A stretch of 64,000 nucleotides of DNA from Gymnogyps californianus. Its lineage: Eukaryota; Chordata; Aves; Accipitriformes; Cathartidae. A model generated the notes under the pieces. It made no database searches. It was not told the DNA's origin and saw nothing but the letters and a program-made list of their open reading frames with translations. Position numbers and translations under genes: made by a program. Below, piece by piece: positions 49,941 through 61,260 of the stretch (position 1 is the stretch's first letter; each line of letters starts with the position of its first letter). The stretch is taken from contig NC_059485.1 in NCBI RefSeq assembly GCF_018139145.2, positions 18,227,698 to 18,291,697 of the forward strand, read 5' to 3'.

Positions 49941-52342
49941 ATGAGCGGCTACAGCGAGGACGAGAAGCTGCGGCTGCAGCAGCTCCGCGCCCTGCGGCGC
50001 CGCTGGCTGCGGGACCAGGAGCTGAGCGAGCGGGAGCCCGTCCTGCCGCGGCGGCAGCTGGGGCCGGTGGCCGCCTTCTGGGAGCGCTTCCTGCAGCCCG
50101 GGGGGCTCTGGCGGCACCAGGTGAGCGGGGGGACGGGGACGGGACACGGGCCCAGCCCCGGCCGGGCGCCCCCGGGCCTGACGCGCGTCCCTGGTGCCCC
50201 GCAGGTGTTCAAGGCCTACCAGACCGGCAGCTTCGTCCTGATACGGGTCCTGGTCCCCGCCTGGATCATCCTCTACTGCCTCAAGTACCACATCATGGTG
50301 CGTGCGGCCCCGCTGTGCGGCCCCTGAAGGAAAGGAGCAGAAGGGGGTTCAGGGAAAGCGAGGGACATCCAGGTTAAACCCTGGAAGAAGCTCTCTCGTA
50401 GAGAAGGGGGGGCTGATGCAACAAGCAGTCGCATGAGGGGTTGTATGAACGCGCTGGTTAAGCGTCTGCTGCAGGTGGAGGGGGCTTCCCATGGTCTCTT
50501 CACCACTTGTTTTTCCTTGCTTGGGTGGCACAAACACATTTTTTTGTAATCTTTTGTGGCAGTGACCAGCTTTGACCGTGCTGCCTCCTGTGAGCCGGAA
50601 AGCTGGGTCTTAATTGTTGCTTTCCTGGAGGAACGGTGACCCTGGGGATAACCAGACTGCAGCTGCTGGTGTGGGGAAGGGGGATGGCCGATGCACTGAC
50701 GGTGGGACAGACCTTCCACTGCTACACTCTTGTCTTGCTTGGGAGGTGTAATTTTATTAGCCTCAGGTATTTCTTTAACTCGTGGAAAGAACTTTGGCTT
50801 AATGAGCTTTGTACTCAGTAGAGCTTGTGTTTTAGAAGGGTTGTTTTCCCCATTTTGGAAATCCTTTGTACTTCCTCGGGTAACACTCTTTTTTCTTTAC
50901 CCCTTCCCTCTCTTCTTCCCCCCCCCCCCCCCCCCCCCCCCCTTTCAGAAAACGCCGCACGGTGTTGTTATGTCAAATCCACGGATATTCCCAGTAAGTC
51001 TATTAATTCTTGTTTTATCTTCCAGCTTTGTAAAACAGGCAGAAAGGGGGTGACTTGGGGAGAAGTGCGGGTTTGTGCAGGGAGAATTTCTAGAAGGATG
51101 AGCTTGATACTGCGGGCAGGCTGCCCTGGAGCAGCACAGTTACAGCATTATTTGAGTGGTTTTCATCTTGTCCTCAGAGCAGACAGTCCCTGTTCCTGTG
51201 GTACCTCCCGCTGTAGCGGCAGATTTTCGAGTACCTGGCTGACAGCGCTGCCCATCCCACAAACGTTCCCTCATGGGAACGCAAGCGTTAGTTCCGGCGC
51301 AGTGACGGCATCTTTGGGAAGGGGTTTGGGTGTTTAAAGCCTCTGTGAAAGCGTGATTATTCATGTGTGGAATGACAGAGAGGAGTGGTTCTGCTTCTCC
51401 TCGCTGACAGGAGCGGCGATTGTGAGGAGTTGGGCGCTAAGTGTGTCGGTTCTGGCTGCGCAAGCTTGGGCGCAGGCGTCCCTGAAGGTCCCCCACGCTC
51501 AGGCGTCCCCAAAGAGATCCACCCTCAGCTTGGGCTTAGGTTTACGAAGTGGAGAGCGTCAGACTGTTTGGTCTTTACCGGTTTTCAGACCGCTCTGAGC
51601 CGTTACTCGTCGCTTGGTGTAGCGAGTCGGTGGGCAAATATTCTCATATAAGTTTAGCTCTGCTGTTTCTGCCAGTTGCACATTTTTTTGGATAACACCT
51701 GCCTAATTGTGCTTTCGCTAAAATAAAATAATGAAAGTTCCATCCCAAACAACCACATAGCAACATACTGAAGGTCAAGCTGTGGGCCTCTGACTTCAGC
51801 CTAATTATTCACTCGAGTTAGGTCAGCTCAGTAGGCCAAGACAGTGCCTGAAGCTGTAACAACAGCAGCCGGGCATCAGACTGATTTTTGAGGGTTTACG
51901 TAGCTCTTCGTGGGCTACAGGCCGTGGGTTTGGAGGCTCGCTCACAGCTGTGCTGTGTGGAAGGAGGTTATGCAGTGCTGTAAGTCCGATACACGGTTGT
52001 AAAACGAGATAGCCTCGAAACGTTTGGCTGCTGTTCCGTAGCTGAAAAGAAGGGGTCAAGCAAGTACAGCTTTCAGATAATTTGGCTGTGATGTTATTTC
52101 AGCGTACTGGGAAATGTTGAGTGAACGAGAGTGTTCTGAGTAAGTTGTAGTAAGATTTTTTTTCTTTTTGTCTGGAAGTGGGGACAGTTACAGCTTAATT
52201 GAAAGACTGTGCTGCGTGAAGGGAGAGACTGGGTGTGGGAGGAAATGCTCACCATGCTCTCTCATTCCATCAGGGGGACAGAATTTTAGAGACGGGAGAA
52301 ATTATTCCACCCCTGAAAGAAGAGCCCGATGAGCACCACTGA
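49941..52342 (+). CDS. NDUFB6: NADH dehydrogenase 1 beta subcomplex subunit 6 (complex I B17)
   Basis: Four exons, all in phase 0: 49941-50120, 50205-50297, 50949-50993 and 52274-52342 (stop TGA). They encode 128 aa, the same length as human. It is a single-pass accessory subunit of mitochondrial complex I in the inner membrane. Visible features are the N-terminus [33 protein letters not shown], the membrane helix [40 protein letters not shown] across the last junction, and the acidic/His end DEHH. Intron 2 ends in a 25-nt poly-C run used as the polypyrimidine tract. No AATAAA was found close after the stop. In human this gene is on 9p21, not beside EEF2KMT. Confidence 0.97.
50918..50942 (+). 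repeat. Poly-C tract at the NDUFB6 exon 3 acceptor
   Basis: Twenty-five consecutive C lie immediately before tttcag at 50943-50948, forming the polypyrimidine tract of intron 2. Such a run is prone to length change. Confidence 0.9.
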
Positions 52343-53270
52343 TGGCTAAAAGCTGATTTCCTCCTTCAGCGAACAAGGCGAGAACTGCGACTGCTTTATC
52401 TCTTCTATAAAAGAGTCTTTATTCTGCATCGCCTCAACTTTTCTGTCATTTACTTTCTCCTTCGTCCACATTATTCCCATTGCTACTCATATGGGAGTTT
52501 CTTTTGCCTTTGGTGAGCTTTATTGCTAAGCCCTGGTGATCTCCGACCCTCCCTTCCTCAACTTTTTATCTGACCTGACGAGATGTGGCAGCAGGACAAT
52601 GTGGGCCTTATAGTAACAGGAGAGACGCTGTAGGTTCCCAGGGGATTGCGGAGTAGTCTGCTCAAAGGAAGGGTGTCGCGGGGAGCTCCTGCGCGCGCAC
52701 GCAACGGCTGTCCTCTTCCAGTCTAGCAAGCCCTTTTCTACCAGCCAGTTCTGACCGAGACTTCCAGTGAAAATTAAGCTTCCACCGATGTCATCCCACT
52801 TCTCTGCCAAGAGAGGGTAGCAGAAGGGGCGCTGCTGCCAAAAATTCTTTATTCTTTACCCTTTAGCGCTTCCTTCTCTGTCTTCAGCCCTTTCCGAGTT
52901 GGAGTCTTCCCGCCCTCGCTGGCCCCACGTACCTGGAACACTTTGTACTGGGGAAGACTGGCCTCTTGAGGAGCAGGGAGTTGGAGTCGATGATCCTTAT
53001 GGATCCCTTCCAACTCGAGATATTCTATGATTCTAAGTATTTTGGTGGCTACTTTGGGGTAGAAATGGTTAACCCAGCGATCCAAAGGGTAACCAGAGGT
53101 ACGTAAAGGGAGGGGCTGGGACAGAAGCCCCTCATGACCTCATGGAACCATGTGTGACCAGTATAGCCGGTGTTTGTGAGGTCAAGGTGACAGGCAGGAG
53201 CCCCCTGCTGTGCCTGGGGGCAGCCAGACCCCTCGTAACCCCTCCGGCAGGGATTCGCACCAACAGGGCC
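52343..53270. other. NDUFB6 3' flank
   Basis: This probably includes the NDUFB6 3'UTR. No gene is recognised apart from the CR1 tail at 52979-53037. The + strand frame that contains the next gene's ATG is open back to an ATG at 53142, so that gene's start could be 129 bp further upstream. Confidence 0.4.
52979..53037 (+). mobile_element. CR1 LINE 3' tail remnant
   Basis: The segment reads gttggagtcgatgatcctta, then a ccttccaac motif, then attctatgattcta. This is the terminal 60 bp of CR1, comparable with 21045-21098. The rest of the element is not recognisable. Confidence 0.8.
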
Positions 53271-54468
53271 ATGGCCAACGCAGGGGTGAAAACCCTTCTG
53301 CAGTCGAAGGAGATCAGGGAGACCATGGACGCCACGTCAGGCACCCATGCTCAGCCTGCAGCCCCCAGGCCCCTGCTGGGACTGGGTGCCCCCCAGGGCC
53401 TCGCCAAGCCTGCGGCCGTCTCCTTCCTTGGGTAAAAGGCAGCTCAGGGTGGGGAATAAAGTGGAGGGGCAGTGGTGGGCTGGGAGGGGGCAGTAGGGTC
53501 CTGCGGGTCATCACCGGGAGGCTCTGGAGGGGGGCACTGGGGAAGCTCGAGGGTCCCTGGGGGAGCTGGAGAGTCAGCGGGGGCTGTTGGGGGGCACTGG
53601 GGAAAGTAGAGAGTCAAGGGGGAGACTGGGGAGTTGATGGGAGCTGTTGCGGGTTATCAGTGGCGACAGGGGCAATGGGGCTAGTAGAGGGGTTGTGGGG
53701 GCTGCAGGGGGGGGCGGGCTGAGACCTGTGCTTCCTTCCCATGGCCATGGGGGTCGCTGCCCCATGGCCGTGGGGGTCCCTGTCACTACCTCTGCCCCAC
53801 GCTGTGTCAGGCCCCCCAGCGTGGAGTTCCCTAGGAGCTCTCCTCCCCCAAACTGCTGCAGCCTGAAGCGAACCTTCGCCTGTACCAACTTGCCGCTGCT
53901 CAGCCTGGCCGACCTCGATGACGCCGCAGACGGGGAGGCTTCCCCTGGCCCCCACTTACACACGCCGTGCCCCAAGGATAACACCGAGCCCACCACCCTG
54001 CCGGTGAGTGACCGCTGGGGACGCCCCACCTCCCTGGGGTCCCCTGACTCCCCCACCCCGCTAGTGAAGACTGGTTGGGGTGCCCCACATCTCCAAGGTC
54101 CCCCTGCACGCTTCTGCAATGCTTGTGAGGAACTGGGGACTGTGACATCTCCTGAGGACACCCCACACTCGTGGGGATGCCTGATACCCCCAGGGCTCCA
54201 ACATTCCCCCAAGGAAGTCCTGACACCTCTCCTCCTCTAGTGAGACCCCCCCCAGCCCCAGGACTACAGGGAATTCATAGCACCCCCAGAGTCCTGTGGA
54301 CATCCCCACAGCTCTAGCACCCCTAAAGCCACCCCTGATCCCCCACGTTCCTAGGATGCGGGGCCGGGTGGCTGTTCTAGGCCACAGGTTCAGTCCCAAA
54401 TCTCAAGGACTGGTGTGGGGCCGTGGGATCGCCTGGGCATTTTGGAACAGATAACCCTCCCTGAGTAG
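53271..54468 (+). CDS. Unrecognised three-exon gene, predicted 155 aa
   Basis: I do not recognise the product. The exons are 53271-53431, 53811-54003 and 54355-54468 (stop TAG). The donor after 53431 is gtaaaa, the next acceptor is gctgtgtcag, the next donor is gtgagt and the last acceptor is cacgttcctag. Phases 2 then 0 fit, so 468 nt stay open through both joins. The peptide starts MANAGVKTLLQSKEIRETMD and continues with a Pro/Ala-rich part, PRSSPPPNCCSLKRTFACTN, LPLLSLADLDDAADG, and a final exon with ISRTGVGPWDRLGILEQITL. No signal peptide, TM helix or known domain is seen. A start at 53142 (198 aa) is possible. The introns are short and GC-rich, as in bird microchromosome genes. It could be a lineage-specific or fast-evolving gene, or a chance open structure in GC-rich DNA. 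Confidence 0.45.
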
Positions 54469-55110
54469 AGGGAATGGGTACTTCTCCCTCAAACAGGGAG
54501 GGGTTGGGGTGTCACAACCCCATCATAGAAGACAATACGGGACACGGAACATGTCCCCGCACAATTACAGCAGGAGCATTCATCACCACCGCCTCGCCTG
54601 TCCCACTGAAGAAGACGGCACGTGGCACTCGGCGAGCAGGAGGACTACTCACCCGTTGTAAGACACCATACTGCTGACAGCGTGCTGGGCCTGTGCAATG
54701 CGTGTGCCTCTCTACAAATACAGTGCGGCTCTTCCCGTGGGGACTCCGGGCCTCAGTTACACCTCTCAAATTCTTTGAGTCTTACTTCCCTCTTGCGCTA
54801 AATGTGGGTGATGCATTATCTTGACAATGAAATCAAAACTCTTCCGGGTTTGTACGATATTGTTCCCTTAAACGTCCTCTGCGTTACACATACGCAATAC
54901 ACGTATGTACACGCAAGAGTACATCTTCTACATAACTTTCTTGAGATCCCTACTAGCTAAAAAAAAATCACTGTGATCAGTGATAGATACACACAGATAT
55001 AATATGTATTATATATTTAGTCAAGAGTTACGTTTCTTTGCACGTCTTGTTGCAAAAAGCCTTCCATTACAACAGCTCAAGGACACATGGAGGAAGACCT
55101 CCTCCTCCTC
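54469..55110. other. Stretch with no recognised gene
   Basis: This follows the unrecognised three-exon gene. AT-rich DNA begins near 54780, marking a composition change. No exon, repeat or RNA was identified. Confidence 0.4.
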
Positions 55111-55117
55111 CCGAACA

Positions 55118-55246
55118 GGTGATGGAACATATGCTCTGGGCCATGACCTTCTGTCCAGCCCTTCGGACAGCCATCAGGACCTCCTTGTTCCTCAGGCTGC
55201 AGATGACAGGGTTGAGGGCAGGTACCAGAAAAGAGTCACTTGCCAG
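55118..55246 (-). pseudogene. Olfactory receptor fragment (TM7 end)
   Basis: The minus strand reads LVPALNPVICSLRNKEVLMA followed by a basic tail. This corresponds to the PMLNPxIYSLRN motif at the end of TM7 that is diagnostic of vertebrate olfactory receptors. Only about 43 residues are recognisable, and the Tyr of the motif is Cys. Nothing receptor-like lies upstream, so this is a 5'-truncated remnant. It is G-protein-coupled receptor debris, not an active gene. Confidence 0.75.
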
Positions 55247-55714
55247 TGCCAAGCTAGGGTAACCTGGAGGCAGAGCAGGAGGTAAGGATGGAGGGAAGCA
55301 CTCTTTAAAAGCTTGGTGTCTTTGGAAACGAGGACTGGAGGATCCTCGGGTGGTTGAACACGCTAGCCCTTCCTCCCTCTCACCTGATGCACCTCAAGCA
55401 GGAGCTGCTGGTTCCAGCACTGGCTGCAAGAACTGGGCCAAGAAGCCTCCCCGGGCATCCTCCAGTCCTCGTCAACCCTGGGCGTGCCATCCTTCATGCT
55501 TGGCTAGCTGGGTCTGCTCCAGGTCAGCTCCCAATTTCTCCCACCCCACAGAGTGTCCCTTTGCGTGCTAGCTCACGGTCAGTGCCAGGCAAGCTCATTT
55601 ACCGGAGGAGGAGACACTGAGGGTATGGAGCCGTCTCAGCGCCCGTGTCTACGCTGATGTAGCGGAACCCGTGGGGATTCGTATGGCGTTTGCTTGTTCG
55701 ATCTCAACTGTGCA

Positions 55715-56110
55715 AGTCCACGGGCCGGACAGGCTGCAGCCCGGGGTGCTGGGAGAACTGGCTGATGCTCTTGCGGAGCTGCTCTCTATCGATCGGCTTT
55801 GAAAAGTCGTGGTGACTGGGGGAGAGCCTTCGCAACTGGAGGAAAGCAAGTTTTGTGCCGCCGTCAAAAAAGGCTCGGGATGACCTGGGCGGCTACAGGC
55901 CGGGCAGCTTCGCTTCAGTCCCCAGGAAAAACACAGAATGTGTCCTTTTAGAAGGCATGGCAGGTGGAGGAGAAGATGGGGAACAGTCAGCGTGGAGTTA
56001 CAGTGCCTGAAAAATGTGATCGCTTTCTGTGATAAGACGACGAAGTTTGATCAGGGCAGAGCAGTGGATGACATTGACCTTGCCTTCCGTGAGGCTTTCA
56101 GCGCTACTAA
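55715..56110 (+). mobile_element. Decayed CR1 reverse-transcriptase fragment
   Basis: The segment is interrupted by stops and frame changes but follows the CR1 RT order: a GELADALAEL-like stretch near 55750-55780, an LGGYRPGSFASVP-like stretch near 55885-55920, then IAFCDKTTKFDQGRAVDDID with LAFREAF (56020-56100), equivalent to the YLDFSKAF block. It is much older than the two young copies. The 5' limit is uncertain. Confidence 0.7.
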
Positions 56111-58290
56111 GGCATTCATTTCCAGGAATGCAGCTCACTGAAGTATTGATGCCTCTGCTGCGTCGGCCGAATGTTTGATTCTCTTTATAATCAATGACAG
56201 AAATAGGAACTTACCTGGAATAACTGGAACCCTCCATCTTTCCCCATTGCTCATCGACGAAGATGAGATGGCCGGTACAATTTACATGCCTCAGTTTATA
56301 CATCTAAAATTAGGTGATGTGAATCCCAGTTCATGTGACTTCCTAACAGAACACGCTGGCATCCGTCCACTACTTGAAATCGCTTTGTAACTGAGAAAAG
56401 TTAGTTTTATTCTCCAAATACAGAGGGCCAAGCTGGTAATGTAATTTCAGCCAGGAACTCCCCCGTCACGCCAGAAGAGCTGGATGTCAGCAGCTGTTTT
56501 TTTCGTGCCGCGTAGATACGATGTCGAAACCCACACCGAGTATGCAGTGACTCCACCGCTCCTTTCTTCACTCAGTACTATGCAGTCATACTTCTCATGT
56601 CTCAATTAATAATCATACGCATAACAAAAGGAGCTTAATTCAATTGCCCACACATAAGCGTGCAGAGACATTTTAGGTGCTTTGAGGATCCTTGTCTCCA
56701 ACTGCTACTCAGTAAGGTTGAAGATACCAAGGATGAAGACATCCAATAGGTCTCGTCTGACGTGTGGCAGACTTGCGTGGACACCTCGGACACCCTAGGG
56801 TACCTCACGTGGCACCAGATGCCAATGTGCAGGCACCGAATGGTGTCCAAACGTGTCACCGTGAGCTGAGTGCCCAAGCTCCCGTTACAGCTCACGCCCA
56901 ATAGTTTAGATGGTGATAGGTCTTACTCGAAATAGCCACCGTGGTGTAGCCAGCGGTTTCTTTCTAAGCCCAACCTCACCCTTTCCCCAGGGGATCCCCA
57001 CAGGTTTTGCCCTACAATGGGCAGGGGAGCCCCACCGGCCATTTTGGGGTGCTGACCCCGCACACCCACGCAGGGCCATGTGCCGGGATACCTGCCCTGC
57101 GCTTTCCTCGGGCGGAGCACTGGGCCCTGCGATTTCCCCAGTCCGGGAAACCCGCCTGTGAGTGAGGGGAGCCGGGGACTGCTCTTCCCCTGGTTCACCC
57201 TTGAAGAACAAAGGGAGAGCTGCTTCTGCAGCCTCTAGAAAAGATTTGTCTACAAATAAATGCATCGATATGACTAGCGGTTACATCTTACAGAGAGATG
57301 AACAGAAGCAAAAGCTATCCACTTGGCTTTTGGTCCCTGCATTGGCTTTACAGAAGACCGACAGGTCTCCCAAACGTGTTGCTATCGCAACTCCCCTCAA
57401 CTGCCCGCACAGAAAGCCTCGCGTCCCCTTTGGGAGCATCCAACAGCCTAAAGATAACATTTCCCCTGTTAAGCAGCCGTCCTTTTTCATTTAGCAACCA
57501 TTAATCCCCCCTCCAAGTGCATGAACGACACTGCTATTGCCGGAACAATGACCATTTATTTTACATCTGTGCGTGCCGGACCGGCTTGGCCGATTCACAT
57601 CTGGAATCCCCCTCCCCGTTTTCACTTGTGACTCCGGGAGGGGAGCACCCCTGCACCCCGAGCTCAGCAGGCGCTGCACGAACTGCTCCCACTTCTCATC
57701 TCAGTGGGGCGGGAGGGTTTGAAGGTGCTGCTTAAACAGATGAGTCTGGCAGGGCGCTGGGTTGGGATGTCCGGGGAACTCGAAGTGGGGGGATGTAGCT
57801 TTGAAGTTGGATGGAAGAGCAGGCCCCAGCTGTACCTACCTGGCAGCGCAGCGGCACCTCAAGCGCTGGTGCGGCAGCACCCGAGGGCTGCGGTTCACGG
57901 CGGAGAGCTTCTGGGACGGCCACCGAGGCTCCCGCCGCTGCGCACCCGTGCTCTCTACCTCCCCGCCGGCACGGCTCCTTGCGATCCGAAGTTGAAGCAT
58001 GGCTGCACATCGCCTGGAGGGCTGAGGCAACTCCCTGCCAGTTTCAGGTTCGCTTCATGTGTGGCCAGGTCATTAAGAGCTGTAATTAGCCAGGGTTCAG
58101 CCGCTCCTTCCAAGGCGGCTGGGCTGGCAGTGCAGTGGGAAGGCCGGGAAGCCCGGCTTTGCTCAGCCCCGGGCTTCTGATCTCTGCGCCGGGAACGCCC
58201 GAGCCCTAATCCTCCATCTCCCAATGCTGGTGTCGTCCCGGGGGAGCGGATGGCGACCACTCGCCCCCGCGGCGTCGGGACACGCTCAGG
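56111..58290. other. Stretch with no recognised gene
   Basis: Unique sequence with short open frames only, and no conserved peptide. GC content rises from about 57600 towards the CpG island. Confidence 0.4.
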
Positions 58291-58299
58291 GGCTGACGG

Positions 58300-59400
58300 A
58301 GCCTCAGAAGAAAAGGGCTTCTCCCTTTGAGAGCTCAGGACCGTCCCCCCCGCCTTCCGTACTCAAGGCCCCGAGCGACTGGAGGCCCAGGGGCCCGCAG
58401 GCCTCGGGCCGGGCCTGACCCCGACCCCGCCGCAGCCTGCGGGGGAAGCGCCGCCTTCGCTACCGACCCCCCCCGGCCTGGGGCGGCGCAAAGCACCCTG
58501 GGAGTTGTAGTCCTCACCCTCAACGCAGGGTCCCCGCTACGGGCCGCGCCTCGCCGCCTCCCTCCCCGGCTCCCGCCGGCCCCTCGCCCGCCGGGGGACC
58601 CCGCCGGCCGCGCCCCGGCCCCGAAACCACCGCTCCCGGTGCGCCCCGCTCGGCGGCCGCCGCCGCCTTCCGCTTCCTCCGCGCGGCGCCCCTCGGGGCT
58701 TGTAGTCCCCCCCGCTATTCACGACGGCCTCTGCGCTGTTTCCGCGCCGTAGCGCCCGGAGGCCGGGATGGGGCGCTACGCCACGGCGGCGGCGTAAGGG
58801 CGGGCTCGGGGACTCCGGGGCAGGCCGGGCTGGCGGCGGAGCGGGAGGAAGGCGCCGGCGGAGCGGCCGGGCTCCGCGGCGGGCGGGCGGGCGGGCGGGA
58901 GGGGGTGGGTGGAAGTTGCTCTGCCCGGGGGAAAGTGCGGGGCCGGGGTGGGGCGGGAACGCGAGCAGCAGCGCGGCCGCCTCCATCCCCAGGTAAGCGG
59001 CGGCGGGGGCCTCCGGGAGCGCGGGGGTAGGCGGGGACGGGCCGCCCGGGGCCTCCCGCCGCAGTCCCGCGGGCCGCGGCTCCCACCAGCGCCGCCAGGT
59101 TGGCGCTCTCCCGGCCGGAGCCTCCGGCTGGGCCCCGGCCTCCCCCGGGCCGCCCCGCACCACCTGTTGCCGGTGGGCCCGAGCCCGGCTGGCCGGGGTT
59201 GGGGGGGGGGGGGGGCGGCGGGAGCCGGGCCTGGAGGCCGGGGGGAGCGGGGGGCGGTGTCGGGGTCCCGCTGCTGGGGCAAGCCGGGGAGCCGGGAATC
59301 TCCCCTCGGGGGTCTGCGGCTGTTGGGGTGCCTTACCCGGGGTTTGTGAGGTGACCTGAGGGCTGCGGCCGCCCTCCTCGTACCTCAGCCCGGCCGCACG
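58300..59400 (+). promoter_or_regulatory. CpG-island promoter with probable non-coding first exon
   Basis: Very CpG-dense, with stacked GC boxes. A strong donor (ccccag|gtaagcgg) ends a probable 5'UTR exon at 58992 on the + strand. A possible 34-nt second exon (59516-59549) has a good acceptor and another gtaagc donor. A ZNF143/SBS-like element (ctgggagttgtagtcc) sits at 58498-58513 and a partial one (cttgtagtcccc) at 58699-58710. The gene it drives is not identifiable inside the window. Long open frames here on both strands reflect GC content, not coding. Confidence 0.55.
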
Positions 59401-61172
59401 CCCCGACCGGGTTTTAACGAACTTGGGAGTCGTGGGGAGGCTTCGTGAATCCCCACGCTGCAATGCCTTACCTGCCTGCGCCGAGCCCTTGCAGTGTGCT
59501 CTGGTCTCGGTACAGGGAGATCGGAGCTCCCGGTTCTCCTCTCGGGCAGGTAAGCCTCGCTTATGGCAGTTAACGGGCACGGTACTGCTGAGTGCCGGCT
59601 CCAGGGCTGGACCATGGCAGAGCCCCCGAGATAACCAGGGACGCCTGTCCTTCAGGTCTGCACTCTAACCTCCAGGTTAGAAACCGGTTTGCTGGGGGCT
59701 AAACGGGGTTTTGTGCAGAGTTTGTAAAGCATTTGGGAGTTTGCCTTTTAGAATCAGTTGGCTGGCTCTTATGCTTGGGTCTTTGAAGCATCCTAAGGCT
59801 GCTTGGGCCCCGATGCCTCATCAAGACCCCTGGATTTTACTGCACGTCAGCTCAGCTGCAGTTGGAAGCACGTCAGCCTCCAGATCCTGGATGCAGAAAT
59901 CTGTTACAGTGGATGGAAAAGGCTCTGTACGCTGGCTAGCCTCTCCATTTTCTGAGCAGCTCTCCTCTCCCCTCCCTGTGCCTGCTTCTGGGCTACATCC
60001 CTTCCCTCCCAAGCATCAAGAAACAAACGTTTTGGGGTGGTCATCTGATGAACTGTTGAGGGAGATCGAATAAGGTGCACGTTGTGTTTGAAATGTCACG
60101 TTGTTTCCTCCAAACGTTTTTTCAGATTGAAATCTCGGCTGGTGCTCAGCGCTCCGTAGGCCTTCAGGCCCAGGATGCGGATGGGTGGGTTTTCATGGTC
60201 GGACAGAAGGTTATCCGAGAAGTGCTTGCTGTACGTGGCCTGGGGCCTTCGTGCACGGATGGCAGTGCGCTGCTGCGGGTCGGTCGGGAGGTAATGGAGA
60301 CCAGGAGGTGCGTTTAGAGGGAGCCAAGGTGGAGATGAGCGGTGCAGATCACAGCCGCTGGCTGATGGAGGTAGGCTGCAGATCCCAGACTGTAGCCCTT
60401 GTCGATCTGAACGCAGAGATCTTGCTATACATTGCCACCTGGGACTTGTAGGGACTTGTGCTTCAGGGCTGTACTCTGTGCGAGCTGCCACCTTTCCTAA
60501 ACTGGAGCAGACGTGTGGTGGGAGGGCGGCCCAGTGGCAGACCGGCCTCCTGTGACGCCGCGAGTCTGCCGGTGGCTTTTGCGTGGCCGTTTCTTGAGAC
60601 TCGCTGCCGAACAGACTGGCTTGTGCCCGTGAGTGAACCAGAGCAGGACTGAGCTCTGCCTGAGAAACGAGCTGCGGTAGCATAACATGTGTCAGAGAGG
60701 CATGATTCAAATTACCATGATTTTATGTACGTGGGGATATTAACTAGTTTAAAGTTGCGTCAGCATCTGTTTGTGTCCAAGGCTTTAACAGTTGAAGGCA
60801 GAAGGCAAGACCCAACATTACTCCCTTCCCCGGGTGGGGTTGGAGGGCTGGAGAGGCCTTTGAAGGTTTGATGTGACTTGCTGTGTTTGCTAAGCCATAT
60901 TGCTTTGGCAGGAAAGAAAGCAGCCTCCTTGAGCCTGATGACTTGGTGCGTAAGGGAACCCGAGGCGTGGGCCAGGCATAATGTCTTTTGAATCGGAATA
61001 AATATTGAAAAACAAACCAAAACTGCTAAAGTTGCACATAAAAAAGGTCGGGCGTCCTGCCCAGACTCAGAGCTGTCTCACGGTAGCGGAAGGGCTGGGT
61101 GACGCCATGGAGGGGCCTGGATGGCCTCGTGAGATGCACTGATTACCCCGCCGCTCTCCTGGGCTGTCCACG
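59401..61172. other. Probable first-intron sequence of a + strand gene
   Basis: It lies downstream of the CpG island and its splice donor. No coding exon or known repeat was identified. Confidence 0.35.
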
Positions 61173-61260
61173 GGGCACCCTTTATCTTTGCTCTGGGCAC
61201 CCTTTATCTTTGCTCTGGGCACCCTTTATCTTTGCTCTGGGCACCCTTTATCTTTGCTCT
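61173..61260 (+). repeat. 4 x 22-bp perfect tandem repeat
   Basis: Four identical 22-bp units start at 61173, 61195, 61217 and 61239. Each begins gggcaccctttatc and continues tttgctct. Each unit carries TTTATC (GATA on the other strand). The array ends abruptly at gaatacc. Confidence 0.97.

Noticed and set aside
58537..59580. 347-codon minus-strand open frame in the right-hand CpG island
   Set aside because: Low-complexity Pro/Arg sequence overlapping open frames on the other strand; GC artefact.
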